Assembly: GCA_001600355.1 (NCBI GenBank)
Contig: BCJU01000001.1
Location: forward strand, 5,580,013 to 5,644,012
Direction: 5' to 3'
Length of the DNA stretch: 64,000 bases
Origin: Meira nashicola
Lineage: Eukaryota; Basidiomycota; Exobasidiomycetes; Exobasidiales; Brachybasidiaceae
Numbering within the stretch: position 1 is the first letter of the stretch; the number at the start of each line of letters is the position of its first letter. Of this stretch, positions 48,466-62,071 are shown piece by piece. The translations under genes were made by a program, and so were the position numbers. The notes under the pieces were generated by a model. It did not search any database and was not told the DNA's origin. It worked only from the letters and a program-made list of their open reading frames with translations.

Positions 48466-49728
48466 ATGTCAGGTTCAAGAGCCGATTTAGCAGTACCACT
48501 CTTACTTCAATCTCCGCCAGGTCAAGTTTCTAATGTTTATGAAGATTTACATGGATTGATAACATGCGAAGAAGATGCAACTGCTACAGACGAACAAGAA
48601 TTCAAACAAAAAGTTGAATTAGCAAGAGAACAGCATAATATTGAACAATTGATTGTTGTAGAATTACCAGACGGAAAAGGCAAAACAATTTTGAGTAATA
48701 GTAACGTTCATGCAGGTCATTCTGATCGATTCATTGCTCCACGTCATCGAATCTCGTTCAAAGTAGATCATGCTACACACAAGACATCTGATCCAAAACC
48801 ATACAAGGAAAATCAACATATAGAACCATTTAGATCAGAGCTCGAAAAACTTTTATCCTCTTATGTTGCGGATCGATATGCTACTGGTGTTGTAGAAGTG
48901 ATTGCTGTTCCTTTGCCGAGACAAGTCGTTGAAGTACAAGAAGACGTACTTGAAGAAGCAAGAAAAGTAAACAATGAGCTTGAATTGGAGGAATCGGCGG
49001 GAACAGTATCAACCAGCGCAAAAGACGCAGAGAAAGCCACTGAAGACGCTACAAATGGCGAAGAATCAGAAAAAGTGGAAGTAGAGGATGATCCCGTACA
49101 AGCAGTCAAAGATGCAGAAGCAATAGAGGCAGACACTGAGAAAGATGAACAGAAGGAGGAAGAAAAGACAGAGGCAGAAGGGGCTTCTGCTAAGATTGAA
49201 GAAAAGATCGTTCCTCCAAAAGAACAAGAAGATCAAGAGACAGACGGCGAAACAAAGGTCGTGATACACATTGCCGCAAATAAGTACAAATTATCCAACT
49301 TTTGGTCAGGTCGGTGGAGATCAACTTACACATTAACATCATCCGATGCACAAGAGATTGAAGCAGAAAGCAGTGTTCATATTCACTACTTTGAAGATGG
49401 AAATGTCCAATTGCACACCCGAAAGGGTCAGACTTTGGATGTGAAACAGAGCACACCCATCAATTCACAGGCTGCATCAATCGTAAAAGCTATTGAGAAA
49501 TTCGAGGAAGACTATCAACAAGAGTTATTCAAACAATCTTCAGATCTAAGCGAAGGAGCTTTCCGTGCATTAAGAAGGCAATTACCAATGACACGGCAAA
49601 AGATTGATTGGGATAAAGTGAGTATGAGTGTCTTTAATGATGATAATTACTGTAGTATGTTGACACACTTCCTCTTCTTCCAACAGGTATTAAATTATAA
49701 ATTAGGTAGCGAACTATCGAAGCAATAA
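48466..49728 (+). CDS. CAP1: F-actin-capping protein, alpha subunit, with a long acidic insertion
   Basis: Two exons, 48466-49617 and 49687-49728; 397 residues. It forms the heterodimer that caps actin filament barbed ends. The N-terminal part contains [21 protein letters not shown] and [14 protein letters not shown]; the C-terminal part [51 protein letters not shown], all typical of the alpha subunit. Between them (~residues 153-262) sits a Glu/Lys/Ala-rich low-complexity insert of about 110 residues that other family members (about 270-290 residues) lack. The 69-nt intron (GTGAGT, CAACAG) is a multiple of three without a stop, so unspliced mRNA would also stay open. Confidence 0.92.
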   Translation: [420 protein letters not shown]

Positions 49729-49784
49729 GTACAAATGTCACTGTTGGGTATTAATTAGTATTATATCATTATTTACAGCTTGTC

Positions 49785-51458
49785 CTATTGAGGAAAAACG
49801 ATGGATGCTATCCAGTATCGTACTGCAAAGGCCACAGAGCTGCAGAAAGCTTGAAATAGCATCACATGCCACCATAGACCCCTTTCTGATATTTGCACTT
49901 TATGTGCCGCTTGTTCCCCATTTCCATTTTGGAAATGCTGAATCACTTGTCCTGAAGCATCACGCGGCAACGGTAAAGCTCCCCTAAACACCAAGATTGC
50001 ATTCAAGATTGTCAAGTTTGTAGTACTGTGTAGCACCTTTCTCTTGTTCTCTTCTCGCCAATCCAATTTAACAAGACGAAGGGTAGAGAAAAGTCTTAAA
50101 ATAATCTTGGCCAGCGTACCTGCAGGTTTCTCTTTGGTGAAAAATGCTATCGAAGGATGAAGGGACATTGAATCCAGATTGACATTCGGCACCCGATGGC
50201 GAGGACAAGGAACTAAACCGAACAATTGAGGCAAGCTTAAAGCAAAGTTGATCAATTGCGGAACAAAGAAGAGCAATAATGTTTTTGAGAAATGTCCTAA
50301 TACACCTGCACATGCAAGTACTTGTCCAGCGAAATAGCAAAACGTATCGCCAACAAATACTCGAGCAGGAAATTTGTTCCAAGTCAAAAGTCCTACACAA
50401 CAACCACAAAACGGCAAAAGCAGAGCCAAGCTGAACAAATGTCGATCCCTTAATTCTATCGAAGCAAAACTTCCAGGCTGTCCTGCTCTTGGATCTAAAT
50501 AGAGAATATCATTACAGCAAAGAGATATTCCAATGATAAGTGCTTGACCTACTTCTACTCCATTGATGCCGGCTAAAATGTTGATGCTATGAACGCTGAA
50601 TGTTGATAGAAGCAATATGAAAATGTGATATAGAGGACCTAATTTGATCACTCGAGCTCCTAGCCAAGAACGTAAAAATGTAGGCCATCCTGGTACAACG
50701 ACAGATGTTCCTCCATTTCCTGCTTGATAGACGACAAGCATAGGTAAACTTGCTAATAGCGGAATTGGCATCTTTAGCCTCCACCTAATATCAAATACAT
50801 CATCGATAAATCCAAGAAGAACGGACGATAAGATGGACATGAGTGATGACAGGTACGAAGATAACTCGTGATGCGGGAAGTCCCTCTGTCCATGCATGTC
50901 ACCGCTCCATCCTCCGTCTGTGTTACCGATCAAGCTGCTCGTTGTCCTTTTAGGTGAATCTGGATTTTGCATTCCATATCGAAAAGGAATATAGCTACAC
51001 ATCAAAAGACAATACACTATACTCGTTGGTAAACCTAAAGATTCCGGTATCTTGTTTGAGCTACCTTTTAGCAAATCTTTGCCTCCAAAACCCTTCTTCA
51101 GGAATACATCTTTGGTAGCTTTGACAACATTGTAGGTTAATAGAGGTGCTATCGAAGTCAATGCCAATGTGGGTATTAGTCCTGGAATTAATAAAACTCC
51201 TTGTAGATGATCCAGTGTCGGCAAAGATGTCTTTGTCTGTTTGTGAATTAGAACAATATATGCTACACTAGCAGCGAATGGGACCAAAATTGCCAATGCC
51301 CACACTAAAGACCCTTCTTCTTTGCGTACGATAGAGGTAGATAATGGTGCATTCTTCTCGTCATCATCTTCTTCTTCCCCTGCTACAATCGGTTCATCGA
51401 TAATTTTGCTACTCCGTCTCTGTGGAACACTGAGAGACTTTTTGACCGATTTGGCCAT
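49785..51458 (-). CDS. ALG7: UDP-GlcNAc:dolichyl-phosphate GlcNAc-1-phosphate transferase
   Basis: Single exon, 557 residues with about ten membrane spans. It makes dolichyl-PP-GlcNAc, the first step of N-glycan assembly at the ER, and is the tunicamycin target. Motifs of the family are LLGFIDDVFDIRWR (metal-binding aspartates), NILAGINGVEVGQ, FVGDTFCYFAGQVLA and the CPRHRVPN loop. A Gly/Ser-rich loop before the HELSSYL helix is longer than usual. Convergent with CAP1 with only 56 bp between coding ends. Confidence 0.94.
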   Translation of the reverse strand: MAKSVKKSLSVPQRRSSKIIDEPIVAGEEEDDDEKNAPLSTSIVRKEEGSLVWALAILVPFAASVAYIVLIHKQTKTSLPTLDHLQGVLLIPGLIPTLALTSIAPLLTYNVVKATKDVFLKKGFGGKDLLKGSSNKIPESLGLPTSIVYCLLMCSYIPFRYGMQNPDSPKRTTSSLIGNTDGGWSGDMHGQRDFPHHELSSYLSSLMSILSSVLLGFIDDVFDIRWRLKMPIPLLASLPMLVVYQAGNGGTSVVVPGWPTFLRSWLGARVIKLGPLYHIFILLLSTFSVHSINILAGINGVEVGQALIIGISLCCNDILYLDPRAGQPGSFASIELRDRHLFSLALLLPFCGCCVGLLTWNKFPARVFVGDTFCYFAGQVLACAGVLGHFSKTLLLFFVPQLINFALSLPQLFGLVPCPRHRVPNVNLDSMSLHPSIAFFTKEKPAGTLAKIILRLFSTLRLVKLDWREENKRKVLHSTTNLTILNAILVFRGALPLPRDASGQVIQHFQNGNGEQAAHKVQISERGLWWHVMLFQAFCSSVAFAVRYWIASIVFPQ

Positions 51459-51801
51459 TATGTTGCAAATTTTGCCTTTTCAGATGATAGAAGGAAGTTA
51501 AAATTGGGGTTAAGGAAGAATGTTCCTAAATTTGTGCATGTTGGCCCGAGCACAGCTTTCGCTTGCTTTCAAGCCGACGTGGAACTGCATAGCTCAAGCA
51601 TGCTTTTTTGGTAAGAATTGATGAAATTCATGCCGTTGACAATATGGTAAGGTCACTTTGATGATGAATTAGTGTACATAAATGCATGGAAGATATAGTA
51701 CAATTAGTAGTTATAGCCACTCCTCGGGGAAGTTCTTAGTCTGTGTTCCTAGATAAAAATGCAAGCAATAATGACTGAATGCATATAATCTCTAAATCCG
51801 C
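51459..51801. other. Intergenic region between ALG7 and the SCOC-like gene
   Basis: No gene seen. Confidence 0.55.
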
Positions 51802-52243
51802 CTATGAGCTTTTTGCTGCCAAGCTCTTTGTAACGCTATCGATATACATTTGCAGCATTTCATTATCCGCTTCTGCTTTGACGCAATCTTGTTGAACAGT
51901 AGAGATACGGGACATCAAGCCTGGGTAGAGAGAAGTTTTCCAAAGCATTAGCTATACGCCTATGATAAACAATTGAGAATATCAAATGAAAAACATACCT
52001 TTTAATCCTTCTTGCATACCCAATATATCCCTACAAACACAATAGGACAAGCCGAACAATGAAAAGTCAGTATTCATCGTCGATTCCGAGACCATTTCTG
52101 GGAAAAATCGAATCCTGTGCTGTCATATAATTTACTCACTTTACAAGTTGTTGCTTTTCTACTACATCACTTGCACTGATTTCTGTTTCTCCTGTCCATG
52201 CTACCGTATCTGTAAAGTCTACGGGTGTATCAGCTGTCGACAT
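51802..52243 (-). CDS. Short coiled-coil protein (SCOC/Slo1-like)
   Basis: A small three-exon gene, easily missed: 52243-52140, 52030-51999 and 51920-51802, with introns of 109 and 78 nt (GTGAGT...GTAG, GTATGT...CCCAG); 84 residues. All junctions keep frame and the second exon is only 32 nt. After an acidic N-terminus (STADTPVDFTDTVAWTGETE) the rest is a continuous coiled coil, LMSRISTVQQDCVKAEADNE followed by MLQMYIDSV, matching the SCOCO/DUF2205 pattern. SCOC proteins bind Arl1-like GTPases at the Golgi (Slo1 with Arl3 in yeast). Assignment rests on size and heptad pattern. Confidence 0.8.
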
Positions 52244-52435
52244 CGTAATTCTGCAATCCTTAAAGTTCGACAAAGATGGGGTGGTAGCGATAAAGTTATC
52301 AATGAATGCAAGCCGTTAAAGCGGCTAACGCGTAATTAATCACACACGCATACATGCAAAATAATTCCTGGAATTTGATGCTCTATCTTGGTTTGTACTT
52401 TGTATACAGACATCTGGTAAGGTATGAATATTTTA

Positions 52436-54487
52436 TCAAAAGAATGATCTGCCAAAGTTACCCGCTTCTGAATTTGACATTTTTGTACTGCCTTCAAGTA
52501 CAGAATAATGAATCATATTTAATGCTTTAAGGGCATTCTTTTGATGAATAACGCAACTAATATTGATCTCATTTGCACCTTGACTGATCATTTCGATATT
52601 GATATTTCCTTCGGCCAATGTGTTAAACATTTTTCCCGAAACACCAACCATATTACGCATATGAGATCCAACCAAGCTTAAAATTGTCATATCTTTCACT
52701 ATTGACACTTCTCCCAATAAACTTAATTCCGCTTTAAGTCTATCTACCACCCTTCCACGCTTTAAGCCTGCTTGACCGCCATGTAAAGCCATTGAAACAT
52801 GCACTTCTGATGTTGAAATTAAATCAACAATCACACCATGCTTGTCCAAAGTGGTAAAAATACGTGCAAAGAAGCCGTGCGATAAAGTTTTACGATTTGA
52901 GTGAACGTTTAAAATCCAAATATCTTCTTTAATCGTAACAGCAGTCGGTCTTCTCAACTCTTTTGGTTCTCCCATCACTGTTGTAATAGCAGAGCTTGTC
53001 ATTGACATAGAACCCCAAGGCGTAGTTGTTCCACTGGTAGAGCCAGGTGTTTTAGGCTGCTTAAGGAAAGCGCCCATCAATCTTTCAGGATCTTTGCTTG
53101 AAGAAACAGGTGGAAAGATTACCGTACCACCTCCTTCAGGATTCTCTACGTTTTTTATTCTGATAGGAACGGCTTTTTTGATCGCTTGTTCCATAGTGAA
53201 AGGGTGAATCACTTCACTGCCGTAATACGTCAACTCTGCTGCTTCTTCTGGTGTGATTGCATCAATCAATCTTGCTGTAGAAACCTTTCTTGGATCAGCA
53301 GTGAAAACGCCATCAACTTCTTTCCATATTTGCAATTCAGCCGCTTGTAATCCTACGGCACACAGAGCAGCACACAAATCCGTATATCCTCTTCCTACTT
53401 GTGATAAAAGTGATCCTGGAACATGACCGAAAAATCCAGTTACTACTGGAACACCTTTCACTGCTCGTAATCGATCTGCCATCTTGGCAGATAGTAGATC
53501 ATAAAAAGCTTGATCTAGGTATTCATCTCCTTGCGATGATGAATTTGATACATCCATTCTCGCCCTTTTTGATTGTAAATCTTCCAAGAAGTTTGCATCA
53601 ATCACAGTTTCCATACCTACAAGCTCAGCATCAATTCCAACATCCAAAAGAGCACCCACAACAATTCGACATGACAATCTTTCACCTATTGACATGATGA
53701 TATCTTGTGATTTAGGTGAAATTTCTTCAATAATCTTTGCTGCCATTAAAAAGTCACGTAATCGTTCACAATCATCCACAATTTCATGTTCAAGCCTTTC
53801 CCGAGCTTCTACATTTTTCGTCACTACTTCTCGTACAGCAACGATATGATCGTGCATGATACGATCCACAGTATCATTGTATCCGGTAGCAATAGGATTA
53901 CCATTAGCCTGAGAATTATTTAATGCCAAATTGCTCAATTTTGAGTCTAATGCTGATCCTAAATTGGCAGGACTTTCTGCTCTTTTAGATGTTGGTAATG
54001 GCGATCCTGTACCTAATCCTGCCGCGCCTCTGCTCGCGCTACGGGCTAATCGAGAAAATGTACCGTTTGCAGTGGCATTACTGCTGTCACGTATATTTGA
54101 AAATGAATTTGATAAGCTAGAACTTTCGATCGGACTTGCTGTTTCTTGTTCATCTTCTGGTTGCAAAGCTTCTTTTGCTGCTTGTAATAGTAAATTTGTC
54201 GTACCTAGAGCTTTTGTTTTTCCTGAACGAGCAGAACAAACGATAGCAAGACGAACGTTTGGATTGGAAAGGTAAGAAGGAGCAATTTGTTGTGCAATAG
54301 TTGGTAATTGTTTTCCTACCGAAGTTCCTCCGTATTTTTGAACGATCCAAGTAGAAGTATCATTTTGCACTGCACTAGCATTGTTACTACTACTACTCAT
54401 TCCTGCTGAGGATTCCTTATGAGTGAAATAATTTTCGTTCTTTTTACTCAATGGTGAAGTTACGAAAGTAGAAGAAGAAGAAACCAT
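52436..54487 (-). CDS. HOM3: Aspartate kinase
   Basis: Single exon, 683 residues from ATG 54487. It phosphorylates aspartate, the entry to threonine, methionine and isoleucine synthesis. The catalytic domain has VQKYGGTSVGKQ, IMSIGERLSCRIV, GFFGHVPGSLLSQVGRGYTD and DGVFTADPRKV. Two ACT regulatory domains follow (IWILNVHSNRKTLSHGF, and MTILSLVGSHMRNMVGVSGK), so threonine feedback control is likely. A Ser-rich insert of about 100 residues between the GK motif region and the DRIMHDH helix makes it longer than yeast Hom3 (527). No homoserine dehydrogenase fusion. Confidence 0.95.
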   Translation of the reverse strand: MVSSSSTFVTSPLSKKNENYFTHKESSAGMSSSSNNASAVQNDTSTWIVQKYGGTSVGKQLPTIAQQIAPSYLSNPNVRLAIVCSARSGKTKALGTTNLLLQAAKEALQPEDEQETASPIESSSLSNSFSNIRDSSNATANGTFSRLARSASRGAAGLGTGSPLPTSKRAESPANLGSALDSKLSNLALNNSQANGNPIATGYNDTVDRIMHDHIVAVREVVTKNVEARERLEHEIVDDCERLRDFLMAAKIIEEISPKSQDIIMSIGERLSCRIVVGALLDVGIDAELVGMETVIDANFLEDLQSKRARMDVSNSSSQGDEYLDQAFYDLLSAKMADRLRAVKGVPVVTGFFGHVPGSLLSQVGRGYTDLCAALCAVGLQAAELQIWKEVDGVFTADPRKVSTARLIDAITPEEAAELTYYGSEVIHPFTMEQAIKKAVPIRIKNVENPEGGGTVIFPPVSSSKDPERLMGAFLKQPKTPGSTSGTTTPWGSMSMTSSAITTVMGEPKELRRPTAVTIKEDIWILNVHSNRKTLSHGFFARIFTTLDKHGVIVDLISTSEVHVSMALHGGQAGLKRGRVVDRLKAELSLLGEVSIVKDMTILSLVGSHMRNMVGVSGKMFNTLAEGNINIEMISQGANEINISCVIHQKNALKALNMIHYSVLEGSTKMSNSEAGNFGRSFF

Positions 54488-55159
54488 TACTTGCAAAAAT
54501 GACAATCAGTAAGAAGAATGCAAGAAGAAGAAATTATGCATGACCTCTCAAGCTCGCATAAAAATGACTGAAATTTATATGTGCTTGTGTAGTCCATGGA
54601 AAAACTATGACTAGTCTAGTCAAAAATGAAACAACAACCTCTACAGGCCTACGCGTGAGACAGTGCTTCATCTTTTGACATTACGTGCGAAAGCGCAGGG
54701 CAGACAATGGCTGGGGCCGTCATCTCAACTAATGTCAGAAAAGGAGTGAAAAGGCAATTTGGGGGGTACACAAATTTTAGCGTCTCCCGCACTTTATCCA
54801 GCCTTTGCATGAATACGTATATAAAGACACTTTTCAAACGCGCAAGATCTGTTTTGTCTCCCCCTCTCAAAGAATAAATAAATACGCAAAACAACACGCG
54901 CCGGCGCCTCAGCAAACAGATACCGTAACATAGTCTACATATCTGCCCTACGCGTTCGTGTATAAATAGAAAAAGGTTTTTTTGATTGCAAAAAATTATA
55001 AATATCGGTGCCTTTTCCAATTGGAACAGGTAGTGGAGAACCAAGCAGGCCACAAGCACAAGCCATCACACAAAAACCTTTTTTTCTCTCTTTTTTTCTA
55101 GAAGAGAAAAAAACCCGATCGCCGTTTCATCTTTCATCGGATTATCTTATTTCGCTCCG
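54488..55159. other. Divergent promoter region between HOM3 and NC2-beta
   Basis: No gene seen. T-rich and CT-rich tracts (55080-55100) lie just before the NC2-beta start. Confidence 0.6.
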
Positions 55160-55684
55160 ATGTCCGATGATGAGGAAACTTATGCCGCTGGTAGTGGAAC
55201 GCCAGGCGATGATGAACTTTCGTTGCCACGTGCTACTGTTCAAAAGTTAATGACGGAAATTTTACCAAAAGATATCACATCGACAAAAGAGATGAGAGAT
55301 ATATTAATAGATTGTTGTGTTGGTGAGTGATGAAACATGATGATCACAATAATTTCACAATATCAGTCATGCTAACACATTCTCCCTCTCTTTTCTCAAA
55401 CAGAATTCATTCGACTCGTCTCTTCAGAAGCCAACGAAATTTGCGAAAAATCACAAAAGAAAACTATTGCGCCCGAACATGTGGTTTCAGCTTTGAAAGA
55501 ATTAGGATTCGAGTCTTTCATTGGAGATATTGAAGAAGTACTTAAAGAACATAAAACACAACAAAAAGATCGAGAAAGAAAGATGACAAGGATGGAGGAT
55601 AGCGGATTGAGTGCGGAAGAATTGCAAAGACAACAAGAACTTTTATTCGCTGCAAGTAGGGCACGTTTCGAAGCAGGCCAATAA
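55160..55684 (+). CDS. NCB2: Negative cofactor 2 beta (Dr1), TBP-binding repressor
   Basis: Two exons, 55160-55322 and 55404-55684, over an 81-nt intron (GTGAGT, AACAG); 147 residues. The histone-fold domain has LPRATVQKLMTEILPKDI, a gap bridged by the splice junction in IDCCVEFIRLVSSEANEIC, then KKTIAPEHVVSALKELGF, which is the classic Dr1 signature. It pairs with NC2-alpha on TBP and blocks TFIIB and TFIIA entry. The acidic N-terminal ~20 residues and the Gln/Arg-rich C-terminal helix are normal for the family. Confidence 0.95.
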
Positions 55685-55812
55685 AAAGTGCACATTTTGA
55701 GATCGTCGGTCATTCTTCTTATTTAATCAATCTAGCCCTGCTTCGAGAAATGTAGTACAACTTTACCAATATGTAATATTAATCATTCAGCTATCTTCTC
55801 TCAACATCAAAC

Positions 55813-56109
55813 ATGCAAACACAATCTGTCCGATCCGTATGCTCACTTCGAACATTATCCCGTGTAAGAAAAAGGCAATAGTTGTAATTAAAGTTCGTCG
55901 CGATAATAAGAAAAAGTTGAATGTTGAATATATGCACAGGCGGAAAAGATCGAAAGGTCATCAAGTCAAGATGCGATGCAGATGGAAATGGGAATCGAAT
56001 CGAGTTGATCGTCAAAGTATGTCATTGTGGAATGATATGCACGAATGAGACAATTGACTTCTTAGAAGAGACAGTCGAGGCACATCTGAATGAAATGGAA
56101 AGAAGATGA
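55813..56109 (+). CDS. Candidate small gene of unknown function, two exons
   Basis: A possible gene with exons 55813-55861 and 55940-56109 (72 residues), if the GTGTAAG donor and GCACAG acceptor are used. Exon 2 reads GGKDRKVIKSRCDADGNG, then IELIVKVCHCGMICTNETID and a helix to the stop; the spaced cysteines and histidine could form a small metal site. I do not recognise it. Exon 2 overlaps, antisense, the last exon of the CYSTM gene, so at least one of the two may have a different structure. Confidence 0.3.
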
Positions 56110-56623
56110 AAGGTGTTAGTACTTTTTTTGCCCAAAAGCAAGATACACATTTCACTATTGCTTTAACTTACCTCTTCTGCGCAACAACATAGACATGCAC
56201 CTGCCAAACAAGCACAGCAACCAGTTCCTGCAGCACCTGCACCACCGCCACCTTTTTGTGGTTGTTGAACGTAAACGGGTTGTGGTTGTGGCTGTCCGTA
56301 ATATCCTTGTTGACCTCCGTATGCTTGTTGTGGCTGTTGAGGAGGATAATAACCTCCTTGTTGTTGAGGGTAACCACCCTGTTGTTGAGGATAACCACCT
56401 TGTTGAGGGTAACCTCCGTACCCTTGTTGTTGTTGTGGGTATCCACGAGATCCATCACCTGGAGGAGGAGCACCACCTGGAGCACCGCCGTAGTACTGTA
56501 AAGCATATTTCGAAAGGATGACATGAATCGATGTGTTAGTTAGTAATTCTTTGGGGCGATGAAATACATCATCATTGAATGACATTTGCCATTACGAGCG
56601 ATACTTACGTCTTTTGCCGACAT
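56062..56623 (-). CDS. CYSTM-family small protein, Gly/Pro/Gln/Tyr-rich
   Basis: Three exons: 56623-56609 (Met-Ser-Ala-Lys-Asp), 56495-56172 and 56085-56062, with introns of 113 and 86 nt (GTAAGT/ACAG both); 120 residues. The middle is a repeat of YPQQ-GG units (GGYPQQQGGYPQQQGGY). The C-terminus is GTGCCACLAGACLCCCAEE plus MCLDCLF from the last exon, the cysteine-rich membrane module typical of CYSTM stress-tolerance proteins. Without the last exon the protein would stop at CAEEVS, a form that looks truncated. CYSTM proteins are tail-anchored, often palmitoylated, and linked to stress responses. Confidence 0.82.
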
Positions 56624-58041
56624 TATAAAATTATACGAGGATAGAAGATGTGGCAACCAAAATTGATGTTTGCGTCCGGGTGATCGAATAAAGTAAGGCC
56701 TTTTAGATACCAATACTTTACCAACTAGGACTGAAAATCGAAATCGATGATGATAGTCAAAGGAATGAAACAAAGAAAGGATGGCAAACTATAACAAATC
56801 ATCCGCCCTATTATAAATTATATGACTTCCACAATTTCCACCCTTTCCTTTCCTCTGAATCTTATCGTGGCCTGGCCCATACATTCGCACTTGCTCTGCC
56901 AAAAAGTGCCTTTGATACTTGCATACACAGCGCGCACCATGGAATAAAGGGCTGTGTTATTAAAGCACACAGCCTCTATAATTTGTTCACCCATTGCCCT
57001 AAAGATCAATTGACTATTCCCCTTGCAAAAATAAAAACAAGGCACTTGAGCCCTTTCGGATTCAAAGGCCGATACGCGTAGAAGGAAATCGGCTTCATGT
57101 ACGCTTCAAGCTCAAGATGAGTTTCATATTGCTGAGCGCAGCGCACGCTCTAGTTTTCCGTCGTCTAGTGCTTGCTTTGACCCAATTTTGTCCTGCCGAA
57201 TTGATTGATTTACAGTACCTTCAGGAACGATCAGTCAGCCTTTTGTTTGCTGTATCGGGGGCAGAGGGCGCCGCCATCGCAAGTTCCCCTACGGATGAGG
57301 CCGCGGCAAAAAGTATTCTTGAAGACTTATTCTGTGCATATTCGCCCTGAATTCTCCTGAAAATATTTGAATTGCATTTGTTTCTGTTCTTTGAATAAAT
57401 AATTCTCATTTCTTATATATTTATACCTTTACATGATTGATAAAAATTCAATACAGTACAGTCACGGTTTTAATAAATAATAATATATACAAATTCACCA
57501 GAAATCACTTATTAATTTAGTACATGTGTTACGAGGTCTTGGCTGTTAAATTGTGTTGAAAATTTATTTACGACTTTTTCGTTCTATGATTTGAGATCTA
57601 TGCTTAAAAAATACCGCAAGATTAAAAAAGTTTGAACAAAGAAACAACAATAAAAGGGTATAAAGATGCGAGTATTTCCGTCTTTCTATTTACGTTTTCA
57701 TGATTACTGGCACAACATAACAAAAAAAGAACGATTTGATATGAAACAGGTGCTTCTCCTTCCGGTCTAGAACATGATGAATCTCGAAGAGAAATTGATT
57801 ATACTTGATCAAATGATATCACTCTTTACCTTTTTTTATTTACCCAATTCCAATCCCAATTATTACCGTACAATTTCTTAATTCTTTGTGAATGACACGA
57901 TTCTGTCAAGTAATCTTCCATAAAAAACCACACACGAAATAAGAAAGAATTAAATCACAATTGTCAACAAAACAGAAAAATAAGAAAAAAGAAAACTACA
58001 AAATACAGAGCGAATGAAAGGGGAACAGACAGAGAGATAAT
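56624..58041. other. Long intergenic region between the CYSTM gene and MCM3
   Basis: About 1.4 kb. The right part (57360-58030) is very AT-rich and looks non-coding. The left part contains the weak ORF at 57117-57350 and nothing else I can support. Confidence 0.55.
57117..57350 (+). CDS. Possible orphan small ORF
   Basis: 77 residues from an ATG, starting with a moderately hydrophobic stretch (SFILLSAAHALVFRRLVLAL) and ending in an Ala/Ser/Asp-rich part. It is locally richer in G and C than its surroundings. No homologue or motif is recognised and no splice partners were seen, so it may be chance. Confidence 0.2.
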   Translation: MSFILLSAAHALVFRRLVLALTQFCPAELIDLQYLQERSVSLLFAVSGAEGAAIASSPTDEAAAKSILEDLFCAYSP

Positions 58042-61427
<3,386 letters not shown>

Positions 61428-61880
61428 ATGTCTGATTTCGATACCGTAATTATTGGAAAAAAAGCAAGACCACAAGGAGGTGGCGGTGGTGGAGAACGTG
61501 GTCCAACCGCTCTTGAACGTGCACGTGCAGTTGGTGCAGTAACTGAAAATGATCGTAAAACGGCAGCAGGTGGAAATAAAGGTCATGCTGGACCTGATCA
61601 TGCTCATTTGGCAAAATTAGATCGTGAAAATGAAGTTGCTCCACCGGCAAAAGTTCCTCCAACAGTTGGAAAAGCGATCGGACAAGCACGTCAAGAGAAA
61701 GGATGGACACAAAAAGATCTTGGTCAACGAATTAACGAAAAGCCACAAGTGATTCAAGAATACGAATCTGGAAAAGCACTTCCTAATCCACAAATTATGG
61801 CAAAGATGGAGCGTGCTTTGGGTGTGAAACTGCGTGGAAAGGATATCGGAGCTCCTCTTGGTGGACCAAAGAAGAAATAA
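61428..61880 (+). CDS. MBF1: Multiprotein bridging factor 1
   Basis: Single exon, 150 residues. The N-terminal MBF1 domain (FDTVIIGKKARPQGGG) is followed by the HTH_3 Cro/C1-type domain from about residue 82 (VGKAIGQARQEKGWTQKDLGQRI, KPQVIQEYESGKALPNPQIM) and the short C-terminal KLRGKDIGAPLGGPKKK. It bridges TBP and bZIP activators and also guards reading frame on collided ribosomes. Length is typical. Confidence 0.96.
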   Translation: MSDFDTVIIGKKARPQGGGGGGERGPTALERARAVGAVTENDRKTAAGGNKGHAGPDHAHLAKLDRENEVAPPAKVPPTVGKAIGQARQEKGWTQKDLGQRINEKPQVIQEYESGKALPNPQIMAKMERALGVKLRGKDIGAPLGGPKKK

Positions 61881-62071
61881 AGAAGGAGTCGAATATTGGT
61901 GGAAAGGATAGGCATTCGCGGGACTTTCGGCATTGTATCACATTTAGTTTTTCAATTGATCATTAGACGCTTCTTAGAGGCCTAAAATGATGCGAGAAAG
62001 CGTGAGTAAATTTGTCGCAGAGGTAGGTTACAAATATGGGGAATATGTTTTTATTTCAAGTACAGGTTCTC

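Noticed and set aside
56818..57045. 75-codon minus-strand frame in the CYSTM-MCM3 gap
   Set aside because: It has no ATG at the start of the open frame, no recognisable motif, and lies in a region without other coding signals.
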